DNA from: Psychrobacter celer
GTDB lineage: Bacteria > Pseudomonadota > Gammaproteobacteria > Pseudomonadales > Moraxellaceae
Assembly (NCBI RefSeq): GCF_016107555.1
Contig: NZ_JABASU010000010.1
Location: forward strand, 26,040 to 90,039
Reading direction: 5' to 3'
Length of the DNA: 64,000 nt
Shown in pieces: positions 19,006 to 28,263 of the stretch (position 1 is the stretch's first letter; the number at the start of each line of letters is the position of its first letter). Below the pieces are notes generated by a model, which was not told the origin of the DNA, searched no databases, and saw nothing but the letters and a program-made list of their open reading frames with translations. A program made the position numbers and the translations under genes.

Positions 19006-19551
19006 ATGAATACTCTACAAAAAACCCTACTTGCACTAGCTACTGGTTCATTGTTGACAGTCAGTGCTCAATCTGCGACGACTTATAGTAACGGCTACAC
19101 AGGCCAACCTTATGTGGGTGTAAAAGTCGGTCAGTTTGACTTAGATATCGACGATGCTGATGACCCAACAGCTTATGGTGTTTATGGTGGTTATAACTTT
19201 GACCAAAACTTCGGTATCGAAGCAGAATATGTCGGCTCAGACGATGCTGACTACATAAATGGTGACCTAGATGCCAAAACGTATGGTGCTTATGGTACGG
19301 CTCGCTACCAGTTTCCAAACACGGGCTTATACGCCAAAGGCAAACTAGGGGTAGCCAAAACTGAAGTAGAAGGCGATTACACTGTGGGACCAGTTAAAGT
19401 TTCAAATTCTAGTAGTGATACTGGTATCGCTGGTGGTGTTGGCTTGGGCTATTCGGTGAATCCTGACTTTGGCGTAGAAGCTGAATACGCCATGATGGAT
19501 AGCGATGTTGATGCCAAACTATTAACAGTGGGCGCTCATTTAAAATTCTAA
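19006..19551 (+). CDS. Outer-membrane beta-barrel protein, paralogue 1
   Basis: Small OmpA/OmpX-like eight-strand barrel of 181 aa. A signal peptide (MNTLQKTLLALATGSLLTVS...) with probable cleavage after AQS or AQSA is followed by alternating strands rich in Gly, Tyr and Phe. It ends LLTVGAHLKF with the C-terminal Phe that BAM recognises. It opens with YVGVKVGQFDLD and carries GIEAEYVGSDDADY. The next gene (19696) is a close paralogue in tandem. Strong AAGGAG ribosome site. Ligand or pore function cannot be told. Confidence 0.85.
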   Translation: MNTLQKTLLALATGSLLTVSAQSATTYSNGYTGQPYVGVKVGQFDLDIDDADDPTAYGVYGGYNFDQNFGIEAEYVGSDDADYINGDLDAKTYGAYGTARYQFPNTGLYAKGKLGVAKTEVEGDYTVGPVKVSNSSSDTGIAGGVGLGYSVNPDFGVEAEYAMMDSDVDAKLLTVGAHLKF

Positions 19552-19611
19552 ATCGATGATGAAATGACTTAAAGTCTACCGGATTAGAACTTTATAAGAG
19601 AAATGCAATCA

Positions 19612-19645
19612 TTGAGAAACGACAGTTTTCTATCTCGTTTCTCAA
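19612..19645. other. Perfect 11-bp hairpin between the two OM genes
   Basis: Arms TTGAGAAACGA and TCGTTTCTCAA with a 12-nt loop. No T run follows, so it is not a classical terminator; it could stabilise the upstream mRNA end or give partial termination. Confidence 0.6.
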
Positions 19646-19695
19646 ACCAATACTCTATATAAGATTGACGAACTACACTATCTTAGGGGAATATT

Positions 19696-20250
19696 ATGAA
19701 AACTTTACAAAAGACACTATTGGCTTTAGCGGCAGGTTCATTACTCACCGTAGGCGCACAAGCTGCTGTTACTTATGGTAATGGTTACACCGGTCAAGCC
19801 TACGTCGGTGCCAAAGTCGGTCAATTTGATCTAGACGTCAATGATGCTGATGATCCAACGGCTTATGGTATCTATGGGGGTTATAATTTTGACCCTAACT
19901 TTGGTATCGAAGCTGAGTATGTCGGCTCAGATGATGCAGATTATCGCGGTGGCGATATTGATGCTAAGTCTTATGGCGCTTATGGTACTTACCGCTATCA
20001 GTTCCCAAATACAGGGTTATACGCCAAAGGTAAACTAGGTGTGGCAAAAACTGAGATAGAAGGGGACTATACGCGCAATATTGGCAATACTGAAATCAGA
20101 ACCGAGACGTATTCGGACAGTGATACGAGCCTAGCAGGCGGTGTTGGTCTTGGTTATTCAGTGAATCCAAACTTTAGCGTTGAAGCTGAATACGACAAGT
20201 TGGGAAGTGATGCTGATCTAATGACTGTTGGTGCTCAGGTGAAGTTCTAA
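19696..20250 (+). CDS. Outer-membrane beta-barrel protein, paralogue 2
   Basis: 184 aa, clearly a duplicate of the preceding gene. Same signal peptide pattern (MKTLQKTLLALAAGSLLTVG), same opening strand (YVGAKVGQFDLDVNDADDPTAYG) and same C-terminal Phe. The main difference is a longer, more charged loop around residues 118-138 (RNIGNTEIRTETYSDSDTS), which would be surface exposed, as expected for diverging loops between barrel paralogues. AGGGGA precedes the ATG. Followed by a strong terminator. Confidence 0.85.
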   Translation: MKTLQKTLLALAAGSLLTVGAQAAVTYGNGYTGQAYVGAKVGQFDLDVNDADDPTAYGIYGGYNFDPNFGIEAEYVGSDDADYRGGDIDAKSYGAYGTYRYQFPNTGLYAKGKLGVAKTEIEGDYTRNIGNTEIRTETYSDSDTSLAGGVGLGYSVNPNFSVEAEYDKLGSDADLMTVGAQVKF

Positions 20251-20287
20251 GGCATTGATTGACCACACCTTATATTTATATATCAGA

Positions 20288-20320
20288 CAAAAAACGATCG
20301 CTTTGGCGGTCGTTTTTTTA
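20288..20320 (+). terminator. Rho-independent terminator after OM paralogue 2
   Basis: Stem AACGATCGC / GCGGTCGTT (one G-U pair) with TTTG loop, followed by a T run. Confidence 0.9.
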
Positions 20321-20458
20321 TGTGGCAAAGGTTATTCGGCGCTTTTTGATTTCATCTAAGATATGGGCGTTGTGTTATGAGTGGTGTATATTGATGATTT
20401 TTAAGAGGTTATAAACGCTCAAAGTATGCTACATTGAAAGCTAGGATAGCAAGCTAGG

Positions 20459-20980
20459 ATGATTCAAACAGGGTGGGTGGCAATGATGGAGATGTTTTTG
20501 ATGATTGAGCCTTGGCATTGGTTGGTACTGGGCTTTTTGTTGCTGATTGTTGAGATGTTTGTACCGACATTCGCCAGCCTGTGGTTTGGTGCCGCTGCCA
20601 TTATTGTTGCAGCATTGGCTTGGCTCTTGCCGATTTCTCTTTTTGTGCAAGTTGTTATTTGGTTGGTGCTGTCGGCGGTGTTTTTAGTGGCATGGTTTAA
20701 GTTTATCAAGCCTTTATCAGTGGACCGTACCAAAGCTGGATTGGGCGGTGGTGTCATCGTGGGTGAGACAGGGATGATTGTGCTATCACCGCAGCCCGAG
20801 CGCGCAGGTATCGTGCGCTTTAGTGTCCCTATCGTTGGCGCGGCAGAGTGGATGTGCCGCACCACAGGAGAGGAGATTGCAGTTGGTGAGCGGGTGGTGG
20901 TGACAGATATCGTGGGCAATGAGCTGATCGTCAGAAGTATGCAGTCGCCTACGCTGAGCCAAAAAAATAGGCAATTTTGA
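20459..20980 (+). CDS. NfeD-like membrane protein
   Basis: Short NfeD of 173 aa (165 if the ATG at 20483 is used). Three hydrophobic segments (about 19-36, 40-58, 60-80) are followed by a soluble OB-fold domain (about 95-165) with GETGMIVLSPQPERAGIVRF and GERVVVTDIVGNELIV. NfeD proteins partner SPFH proteins, and the next gene 39 bp downstream is one, so the two probably form an operon and a membrane-microdomain complex. Start uncertain: neither ATG has a clear ribosome site. Confidence 0.85.
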   Translation: MIQTGWVAMMEMFLMIEPWHWLVLGFLLLIVEMFVPTFASLWFGAAAIIVAALAWLLPISLFVQVVIWLVLSAVFLVAWFKFIKPLSVDRTKAGLGGGVIVGETGMIVLSPQPERAGIVRFSVPIVGAAEWMCRTTGEEIAVGERVVVTDIVGNELIVRSMQSPTLSQKNRQF

Positions 20981-21019
20981 CTGCCAGTCAAATACAATTA
21001 TCAATTATAGGGATGAGTT

Positions 21020-21880
21020 ATGGAAAGCTTTAGCATTGTGATGGTGGTGTTGATTGCACTGGTAGTCTTTACCGTGTTTAAAGGGGTGCGCATCGTACCG
21101 CAAGGTTATAAGTGGGTGGTGCAGCGACTGGGTAAATATAGCCAGACGCTAGAGCCTGGTCTCAACCTTATTATCCCTTATGTCGATGACGTCGCGTATA
21201 AAGTCACCACCAAAGACATCGTACTTGATATTCCATCGCAAGAAGTTATCACCCGTGATAACGTGGTCATCATCGCCAACGCGGTGGCTTATATCAATAT
21301 CGTCCGCCCGGACAAAGCGGTCTATGGTATTGAAGACTATGAGTATGGTATTCGTAACCTTGTGCAGACGTCGCTGCGCTCGATCATCGGTGAGATGGAT
21401 TTGGATAACGCACTATCTAGTCGTGAGGAGATTAAAACCAAGCTCAAGCATGCCATTTCAGAAGACATCGCTGATTGGGGTATCACACTCAAAACAGTCG
21501 AGATCCAAGACATCAACCCCTCAGATACGATGCAAGCATCGATGGAAGAGCAGGCGGCGGCTGAGCGTTTGCGCCGTGCGACAGTGACGCGTGCCGATGG
21601 ACAAAAACAGGCCGCTATCTTAGAAGCAGATGGTCGCCTAGAAGCCTCCCGTCGTGACGCTGAAGCACAAGTGGTGCTGGCCAAAGGCTCTGAGGAGTCC
21701 ATTCGCTTGATTACCGCTGCGATGGGTGATGAAGAGATGCCGATTGTTTATCTGCTAGGCGAGCAATACATCAAGTCGATACGTCAACTTGCAGAGTCTG
21801 ATAACTCAAAAATGGTGGTACTGCCTGCAGATATCTTGAGCACGGTCAAAGGTATGGTTGGCGATAAGTTTAAGGTGTAA
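21020..21880 (+). CDS. SPFH/Band 7 (stomatin-like) membrane protein, QmcA family
   Basis: 286 aa. One N-terminal membrane helix (residues 4-22), then the SPFH domain (GVRIVPQGYKWVVQRLGKYSQTLEPGLNLIIPYVD...). DALSSREEI-like NALSSREEIKTKL follows, then the long coiled coil AAERLRRATVTRADGQKQAAILEADGRLEASRRDAEAQ near 175-215 that drives oligomer rings. Such proteins scaffold membrane microdomains and FtsH-type proteolysis. Paired with the NfeD gene upstream. GGGATGAG before the ATG may serve as ribosome site. Confidence 0.92.
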   Translation: MESFSIVMVVLIALVVFTVFKGVRIVPQGYKWVVQRLGKYSQTLEPGLNLIIPYVDDVAYKVTTKDIVLDIPSQEVITRDNVVIIANAVAYINIVRPDKAVYGIEDYEYGIRNLVQTSLRSIIGEMDLDNALSSREEIKTKLKHAISEDIADWGITLKTVEIQDINPSDTMQASMEEQAAAERLRRATVTRADGQKQAAILEADGRLEASRRDAEAQVVLAKGSEESIRLITAAMGDEEMPIVYLLGEQYIKSIRQLAESDNSKMVVLPADILSTVKGMVGDKFKV

Positions 21881-21914
21881 CAACGCTACGGTTGAGCGCT
21901 CATATTGACATAAC

Positions 21915-21942
21915 AAAAGACCTCAAAAACGAGGTCTTTTTT
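21915..21942. terminator. Bidirectional terminator between SPFH gene and hemN
   Basis: Stem AAAAGACCTC / GAGGTCTTTT with AAAAAC loop, A run on one side and T run on the other. It serves both convergent genes. Confidence 0.9.
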
Positions 21943-21968
21943 GTGCATAAAGTATTTTTTAAAGTACA

Positions 21969-23507
21969 TTAAATCACTTTAGAAAAGCGGTTTTTGTGCT
22001 TTTTGTCCAAATATTCATCAAACACCATGGCGACGTTGCGACCGAGTAGACGACCTTTTGGCAGCACACGAATACCAGCGGCATCCATATCGATAAGTCT
22101 GTCCTCTTGCATCGCGCCTAACTGCGCAATCTCATCAATAAAATAGGTGATGGCATCGATACCAAATTTTTGATTGATGTCTTTAAAGTCGATGTAGTCG
22201 TGACACAGCAGATTCATGATCACATACTCGCGCAAGCGATCTTTGATAGAGGTTTTGATCACTTTGACCGCAGGCATGATGGCCAGATTGTGCTGCGCGG
22301 CATCGATGGTGGCTTGATAAGCTTGCAGGTCGGTATCGTTTTGCAAGATATAGCGGCTATTGGCATTGGCGATTTGACTGATCGATGAGACCCCAAAGCC
22401 GAGCAAATCACAGTCGCCCATGATGGTATAGCCCTGAAAATTGCGATGCAACTTACCCTCGCGCTGTGCCACAGCCAGCTCGTCATCGGGCTTGGCAAAG
22501 TGGTCGATGCCAATGTATTGATAGCCTGCCTCGGTGAGCGTGTTAATGGTGTTGCCCAGCATGGTCAGTTTGGCCGCAGGGCTAGGTAAATCCGCTTCTT
22601 TGATTTGGCGCTGGGCTTTAAAGCGCTCCGGCAGATGCGCGTAGTTAAACACCGACAGCCGGTCGGGTGCCATCTCGATGATGCGACGTACGGTTTGCTC
22701 CAATGTCTCAGGCGTTTGATGCGGCAGACCGTAGATCAGATCGATATTGATAGAATGAAAGCCCAATTCGCGTGCTTCAGTAAGTACGTTTTCGATTAAT
22801 TCCGCTGAATGCACGCGGTTGACGGCGATTTGGACGCTCTCCTCTAAGTCTTGTACCCCTAAACTGATGCGGTTAAAGCCCAGATCGCGTAGGACCTTGA
22901 GGGTGTTGCCGCTCAGCTCACGCGGATCAATCTCGATAGAGTAGTCGCCTTCATCATCACTCAAAAACTCAAACTGCGTTTGTAAAAACTCCCACAGCTG
23001 TACCATCTCTTCATCACGCAAAAAAGTTGGCGTACCGCCGCCTAGGTGTAGCTGCTTGACGACTGGGTTCTTGCCACCTTCAGTGGTCAATAAGCGCCGC
23101 TTGAGTTTAATTTCAGCGATGAGATACTCTAAGTAGTCGCCTGAGTCGCTATTTTTCTTAGTAATGATTTTATTGCAAGCGCAGTAATAGCAAAGGTGGC
23201 GACAGAACGGAATATGAAAATATAAAGACAGCGGCGCCCGCGCTTCGCGATTTTTTAGAATTTTGGTCTCTAAATCTACTGGTATCGGGGTAAACTCCAG
23301 CGCTGTTGGATAAGAGGTATAACGTGGCCCTGAACGATTGTATTTTTGGATCATCGCTTCATCAAACGCTGGCAGCTGCTTGCTGGTGATACTGCCGCGC
23401 GTACTGGCATATGGGTTGTCAGGCTGCATGACAGGGCGCGTGGTCGTCGGCTGCTCGTCAGCGCGGTTGTAGGGCTGCTGAGTATCTGGTTGTGAGTATT
23501 CTGTCAT
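21969..23507 (-). CDS. hemN: Oxygen-independent coproporphyrinogen III oxidase HemN
   Basis: Radical-SAM enzyme of haem synthesis that decarboxylates coproporphyrinogen III without oxygen. 512 aa. The radical-SAM cluster motif CRHLCYYCAC (Cys102, 106, 109 for the 4Fe-4S cluster, plus the HemN-specific Cys111) follows YFHIPF. GGGTPTFL, the SAM-binding segment with EIDPRE, and QDLEESVQIAVNRVHS follow, and the HemN C-terminal domain closes the protein. The N-terminus has about 45 extra hydrophilic residues before AFDEAMIQKYNRSGPRYTSYP. True HemN rather than HemW by length and the fourth Cys. Confidence 0.94.
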   Translation of the reverse strand: MTEYSQPDTQQPYNRADEQPTTTRPVMQPDNPYASTRGSITSKQLPAFDEAMIQKYNRSGPRYTSYPTALEFTPIPVDLETKILKNREARAPLSLYFHIPFCRHLCYYCACNKIITKKNSDSGDYLEYLIAEIKLKRRLLTTEGGKNPVVKQLHLGGGTPTFLRDEEMVQLWEFLQTQFEFLSDDEGDYSIEIDPRELSGNTLKVLRDLGFNRISLGVQDLEESVQIAVNRVHSAELIENVLTEARELGFHSINIDLIYGLPHQTPETLEQTVRRIIEMAPDRLSVFNYAHLPERFKAQRQIKEADLPSPAAKLTMLGNTINTLTEAGYQYIGIDHFAKPDDELAVAQREGKLHRNFQGYTIMGDCDLLGFGVSSISQIANANSRYILQNDTDLQAYQATIDAAQHNLAIMPAVKVIKTSIKDRLREYVIMNLLCHDYIDFKDINQKFGIDAITYFIDEIAQLGAMQEDRLIDMDAAGIRVLPKGRLLGRNVAMVFDEYLDKKHKNRFSKVI

Positions 23508-23723
23508 ACGGCATTCCTCGGGTTGACCATACAGGCTGCGGTTTTGGGTGCCGCTTTTGGTTGTATAGAGATGACTGACTTGCTACCGCTAGTATAACAA
23601 ATCCCTACCAGTAGTGGGGAGACGACTTATAGTAGTTGGGTAAGGACTGGGATGTGGGGAAGTGATAGCGGGGGTGTAAAGGCTTAGAATTGCTACGCTC
23701 TTGAAACGGCGCTTGCTCAGCAG

Positions 23724-23759
23724 AAAAAAAGACCTCAGCGGTGTGGTCTGAGGTCTTTT
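23724..23759 (-). terminator. Rho-independent terminator of the acylase gene
   Basis: Stem GACCTCAG / CTGAGGTC; on the minus strand it is followed by a run of seven T. The stem sequence is shared with the terminator at 21915. Confidence 0.9.
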
Positions 23760-23783
23760 GATAAGGTTAAATAGCAGTTGGTT

Positions 23784-26303
23784 TTACTCGGTTAATTGCA
23801 GCGTATCGCCCACCGCGTGAGTTGCAATCTCACCGGCACTAAACGGCAGGCGAATCCAGTCTTTTGCAGAGTAACGCCGCGTCTGGTCACGGTTATAAGG
23901 GCGTGTGCTATCCGCGGATTGCGAATACGCCAGTAAGGCGTTGACCACAGGGCCTTTGTCATCAAACGTCACCGCTTGCATATATGTCGGGCCGTTATTG
24001 ATAAAGGCATACTCGCTGGCATCAGCGTTTGGTGCTGGGCCGCGCGCTACGTTAAAGACGCCTTCACGTCCTTGGCCGCCATGCATCGGAATACGCTCGT
24101 TGTTTTTGCTGGCATCAAGGGTGTATTGTAGCTCGCCCAATGTGGCATCGAGCGCCACGCCATTGTTTTGAAAGTAGGCAATCGCATCTGCCAAGGCGGC
24201 ACGGGTGCCCGCTGTGATTTTAAGATCGCGCGGTGTGTTGATAGGGTCAGACTCATCAAACGGCACATCAAAAGCATCATCAGTGGTTTCGGTAAAGTCG
24301 ACATTGCGCCAAAACTCTCTAAAGACATGAGCGCCCCTACTGTCTAAGTTATTACGGCGGTCCCAATTGCTCAGCACTGTGCAGGCTTGGGTCGCGTCGA
24401 TACTGCCACCGCTCGATAACGTCAGCATCGGGTTGGCGGCGCAGTCAGCGAGGACATCATCAAGCACTAGCTCCGCGACATAACTGCGGTTGCCATAGAC
24501 CACTTGTTGGAGGTTTTCTAGAGTAAAGGTGTCGCCGCCTAACCCATCTGAGTTGTCCAAACGATCAAATATCTGCTGAAAACCCATACGCGTGCGCATC
24601 AATAACGGTACGCCATCTGGTGGATTGGCCGAGATAAAGGGGGTTAAGCGCCGACGCAGTAGTGGTGAAAAATCGGTCAATGGCTGATTTGGATTGCTAA
24701 ACCAATAGCTGTCATTGGAGTTGGCCACATAATCATCACGTATCAAAAAAGGTAGGTTTGATGCGCCAAAAATCCCAGCTTGCGGCGAATCTGCATCATT
24801 GCCCCATTCACAAGCGGCCTTGCTACCATTGAGCGCGGGTAAATCAAAACTGACAATGCCTTGTAAAAACGGCTGTCCTGCGATGCAGCTCTTTAGCTTG
24901 TCTGCAGTCACATGAGGGACGGTTGAGATATCAGCGTACAAGGCTTTGCCCTGTCTATCTGCAGCGATGGTATTGACAAAACCAAGCCCGACGGTGTCTT
25001 GCATACGCTCTTTTAAATCTTCGACGCTATCGGCTTTATTCATACTAAGCCATTGGTTAAGTGAGCGCGGGTTTTCTGAGGCAGCATCACGAATGGTAAA
25101 GGCCAGATTGTTACTGCCCCATGCTGGCAGGAGACCGTTGACGGTGTTGACCGCGAGCATCGGACCATAATGCGACAGATAGATGGGCTGAGTCAGGCTG
25201 CCGTTGTCAGGCAGCTGGATCGTCACATCGACTTTTTTGATGTCGCGCTCCTCGACAGCGCCTTCAGTGTTTTCATAGGTATATTTCATCGGATCGCCAT
25301 CGACTAGGTTAAGCTGATAGAGCGTAAAGCGTTTGGCGGTAGAGACGGTATGGCTCCAAGCGACGTCTTTATTAAACCCAATATTGGGAAATGGCTGACC
25401 TTGCTGAGCGGCGCCCATGACGTCTAGCTCGCCTGGCAAGGTGAGATGAAATTGATAAAAACGCTGTACGCCATCCCAAGGCTCGTGCGGGTTGCCATAG
25501 AGAATACCGCGCTGGGTGCCGGTGACCCCACTGCCCAAGGCGTAAGCATTACTGCCGCCATCCATCACATTGATGGTGGTCATATCAAAATCAAAGCCCG
25601 CCGCCAGCTCTGATGCTGAGGCCGATGAAGAAGAGTATAGCGATGTCTCTGATGCCGCACCTGAGCTGGTAGGCAGCCTACGGCTCGTCATAGCTGTATC
25701 TACTGCAGGCGGGGCTGCTGCGACGATGGGCGCAACAAAATTGGCAAGCCCGCCGCGCAAGTTAGCCTTACCATAAAGCGCAAGCAAGTCATCGGTATCG
25801 ATTTCTTGTACCCATGGCGCGCCTGCACACTCAGGGTCGATGTTGCCCACCCCTGTATCGCGCAAGTAGCGACTATAGCCTGCCGCATAGCCTGCTACGG
25901 CATCAAGTACTTCTGGCTGTTGGGCGGCCAAAAACTGCTGGCGTTTGGCAGGCGAGTTGTACCAGGTATAAAACACATCGCTGGTGACATCACCGTCCTC
26001 GCCCAGATAGAGCATACTCTGACCACGAGCGACCACGATTTCGCGGGCCAGCGAGCAGATATTGTCCTCGGCAAAGGCATAACCAACGCCGTATCCTAGG
26101 CTTTTATAGTCTTTTGCGGTGATATGCGGGATGCCAAACTCGGTGCGCTGGATGTCCACCTCGTAGGTGGTCGTGGGCTGGGCGGTATCAGCGTTATTAA
26201 AACTGTTGTCACTATCCGAACAACCGAATAGAGCTAAGGAGACGGCCACTGTCAGTAGCGTAAGGGTCGGCACACGCCGATGCTTAAGCACATTGATGCT
26301 CAT
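23784..26303 (-). CDS. Penicillin-acylase-family Ntn-hydrolase, predicted lipoprotein
   Basis: 839-aa precursor of the PF01804 type, the group that includes penicillin acylase, PvdQ and AHL acylases. An N-terminal signal ends in the lipobox LALFGC (Cys28), so it is probably anchored to a membrane lipid. The alpha chain carries GIPHITAKDYKSLGYGVGYAFAEDN. The autoproteolytic site is GG|SNAYALG, with Ser251 becoming the N-terminal nucleophile of the beta chain. A Ser/Ala-rich linker (~205-235) precedes it. The C-terminal half includes the conserved NSNDSYW near 539. Acyl substrate unknown; AHL or aculeacin-like amides are possible. Confidence 0.88.
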   Translation of the reverse strand: MSINVLKHRRVPTLTLLTVAVSLALFGCSDSDNSFNNADTAQPTTTYEVDIQRTEFGIPHITAKDYKSLGYGVGYAFAEDNICSLAREIVVARGQSMLYLGEDGDVTSDVFYTWYNSPAKRQQFLAAQQPEVLDAVAGYAAGYSRYLRDTGVGNIDPECAGAPWVQEIDTDDLLALYGKANLRGGLANFVAPIVAAAPPAVDTAMTSRRLPTSSGAASETSLYSSSSASASELAAGFDFDMTTINVMDGGSNAYALGSGVTGTQRGILYGNPHEPWDGVQRFYQFHLTLPGELDVMGAAQQGQPFPNIGFNKDVAWSHTVSTAKRFTLYQLNLVDGDPMKYTYENTEGAVEERDIKKVDVTIQLPDNGSLTQPIYLSHYGPMLAVNTVNGLLPAWGSNNLAFTIRDAASENPRSLNQWLSMNKADSVEDLKERMQDTVGLGFVNTIAADRQGKALYADISTVPHVTADKLKSCIAGQPFLQGIVSFDLPALNGSKAACEWGNDADSPQAGIFGASNLPFLIRDDYVANSNDSYWFSNPNQPLTDFSPLLRRRLTPFISANPPDGVPLLMRTRMGFQQIFDRLDNSDGLGGDTFTLENLQQVVYGNRSYVAELVLDDVLADCAANPMLTLSSGGSIDATQACTVLSNWDRRNNLDSRGAHVFREFWRNVDFTETTDDAFDVPFDESDPINTPRDLKITAGTRAALADAIAYFQNNGVALDATLGELQYTLDASKNNERIPMHGGQGREGVFNVARGPAPNADASEYAFINNGPTYMQAVTFDDKGPVVNALLAYSQSADSTRPYNRDQTRRYSAKDWIRLPFSAGEIATHAVGDTLQLTE

Positions 26304-26593
26304 AACTTATCCATCCTTGGTTGGTTAAAAAAGCGTGGTACATAAAGCTCGACTCAATCAGCTTTATGAGGCAATAACATCCTTTTATTGCGCATGCGTT
26401 TAAGACTAGGGTTGAGATTAAGACGCATCTATTCATCATATAACAATATAGAAGTGTGATGCTAGTGCTGCCTTATTTAACGCATCGGTATTAAATGATA
26501 TTAAAATTGAAAACAAAGCGAGTGAGACACGACATTTGCGCACTGATAATTAATGTTTTATTATCGATTGATTCCCTATATTAGGAAGTACTG

Positions 26594-28192
26594 ATGTCGT
26601 TTGCTCAAGTCTATACCCGCTCAGTCGTCGGGCTGCATGCCCCCAAGGTCATCATTGAGGTGCATTTATCGCAAGGCTTGCCTGCACTCACCATTGTGGG
26701 TTTGCCAGAGGCGGCCGTCCGTGAGAGTAAGGATCGCGTACGCTCCGCCATCTTAAACTCAGGTTTTCAATTTCCCAATCGTCGTCTGACCATCAACTTA
26801 GCGCCAGCGGACCTGCCAAAAGATGGCGCGCGGCTGGATTTGCCGATTGCGATTGGTATCTTAGCGGCGAGTGGTCAGATCGAGCCTGAGAGCTTGTCCG
26901 CGTTTGAGTTTATCGGTGAGCTGGCGCTAAATGGCGAGCTGCGCCAAGTCAGCGGCAGTCTGGCAGTAGCACGGGCGATAAAATCAGAAGGGGTAACGGC
27001 GCGGTTAGGGCAGATGACAACGACAGCTGACCCAAAAGGCTGCGCGCAAAAAGAAGATCAGAAAGAAGCTAGCGCGCAAAAACTGCCGCAGTTGATCGTG
27101 CCCATGGACAATGGTGCTGAGGCCAGCCGCGTCGAGGGTGTAGATGTATTGGCCGCTGAGAGCTTGCAGGCTGTGTGTGAGCACTTACAGTCACTGACTG
27201 AACCAAACGCGACCTCTCAGCGTTTACCCATTGTCACGCCCAGCACCGTGCAGCGGCATGTCGGCTATCAGGTAGATTTGGCTGATGTCAAAGGCCAGCA
27301 TCATGCCAGACGGGCATTAGAGATTGCGGCAGCAGGCGGTCATTCGTTACTGTTTACAGGGCCGCCTGGCTCTGGCAAGACGCTGATGGCATCGAGATTG
27401 CCGACCATCTTGCCAGATTTGAGTGATGAGGAGGCGCTGGAGGTAGCCAGCACTTACTCGGTGGCAGACAGTGATTATGATTATGGTACACGGCCCTTTC
27501 GTCAAGTGCATCACACCATATCGGCAGTGGCACTGGTGGGCGGTGGCTCACGTCCGAAACCTGGTGAAATAACACTTGCTGATAAGGGGGTTTTATTTCT
27601 CGATGAGCTACCAGAGTTTGATCGTACTGTGCTTGAGGTCTTGCGTCAGCCGTTGGAGGCCAAGCAAATCACCATCAGCCGTGCCAACTCACAAATGACC
27701 TTTCCGGCCAGCTTTCAGCTAGTAGCGGCGATGAACCCTTGCCCATGTGGCTATGACGGTGATGGCTCGGGACGCTGCCGCTGTCGACCTGAGCAGATCA
27801 AGCGCTATCAAGACAAACTCTCAGGGCCGCTACTTGATCGTATTGATTTGCACATCACTGTACCTGCACTACCCATCGCAGACTTACAGAACGCGCAGAC
27901 AGGCGAAACCTCCGCCCAAGTCCGCGAGCGTGTTGCCGCCGCGCATCAACGCCAAATAACGCGGCAACACAAGGTCAATAATGCACTGAGCCCAAGCGAG
28001 ATCGATAAGTATGTGCCACTGGGTGAGGGCGAGCAGCAACTGTTGCAGTTGGCGCAGCAGCGACTTAATTTATCGGCGCGTGGCTATCATAGAGTCTTGC
28101 GCGTTGCTCGTACCATTGCCGATCTTGCCGCTAGTCATGATGTCACCAGCGCTCATTTGTCAGAGGCGCTCAGCTATCGGGGCAAAGCATAA
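26594..28192 (+). CDS. comM: ComM/YifB, Mg-chelatase-like AAA+ ATPase
   Basis: 532 aa hexameric helicase that extends recombination between incoming and chromosomal DNA in natural transformation. The N-terminal ChlI-like domain starts SFAQVYTRSVVGLHAP and holds LTIVGLPEAAVRESKDRVRSA. The AAA+ core has Walker A GPPGSGKT near residue 256, Walker B GVLFLDELPEF near 333, and the zinc-ribbon-like CPCGYDGDGSGRCRC near 383. A C-terminal Mg_chelatase_C helical domain ends the protein. An insertion at about 145-170 (KGCAQKEDQKEASAQ) is unusual. TAGGAAG precedes the ATG. Intact, unlike dprA in this window. Confidence 0.93.
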   Translation: MSFAQVYTRSVVGLHAPKVIIEVHLSQGLPALTIVGLPEAAVRESKDRVRSAILNSGFQFPNRRLTINLAPADLPKDGARLDLPIAIGILAASGQIEPESLSAFEFIGELALNGELRQVSGSLAVARAIKSEGVTARLGQMTTTADPKGCAQKEDQKEASAQKLPQLIVPMDNGAEASRVEGVDVLAAESLQAVCEHLQSLTEPNATSQRLPIVTPSTVQRHVGYQVDLADVKGQHHARRALEIAAAGGHSLLFTGPPGSGKTLMASRLPTILPDLSDEEALEVASTYSVADSDYDYGTRPFRQVHHTISAVALVGGGSRPKPGEITLADKGVLFLDELPEFDRTVLEVLRQPLEAKQITISRANSQMTFPASFQLVAAMNPCPCGYDGDGSGRCRCRPEQIKRYQDKLSGPLLDRIDLHITVPALPIADLQNAQTGETSAQVRERVAAAHQRQITRQHKVNNALSPSEIDKYVPLGEGEQQLLQLAQQRLNLSARGYHRVLRVARTIADLAASHDVTSAHLSEALSYRGKA

Positions 28193-28263
28193 GAGCAAAT
28201 CAGGCTCGCCTAAGTTAAAGGTCTATAGGCTGTATTATCAATGTATAGACTGTATTTTATTGC

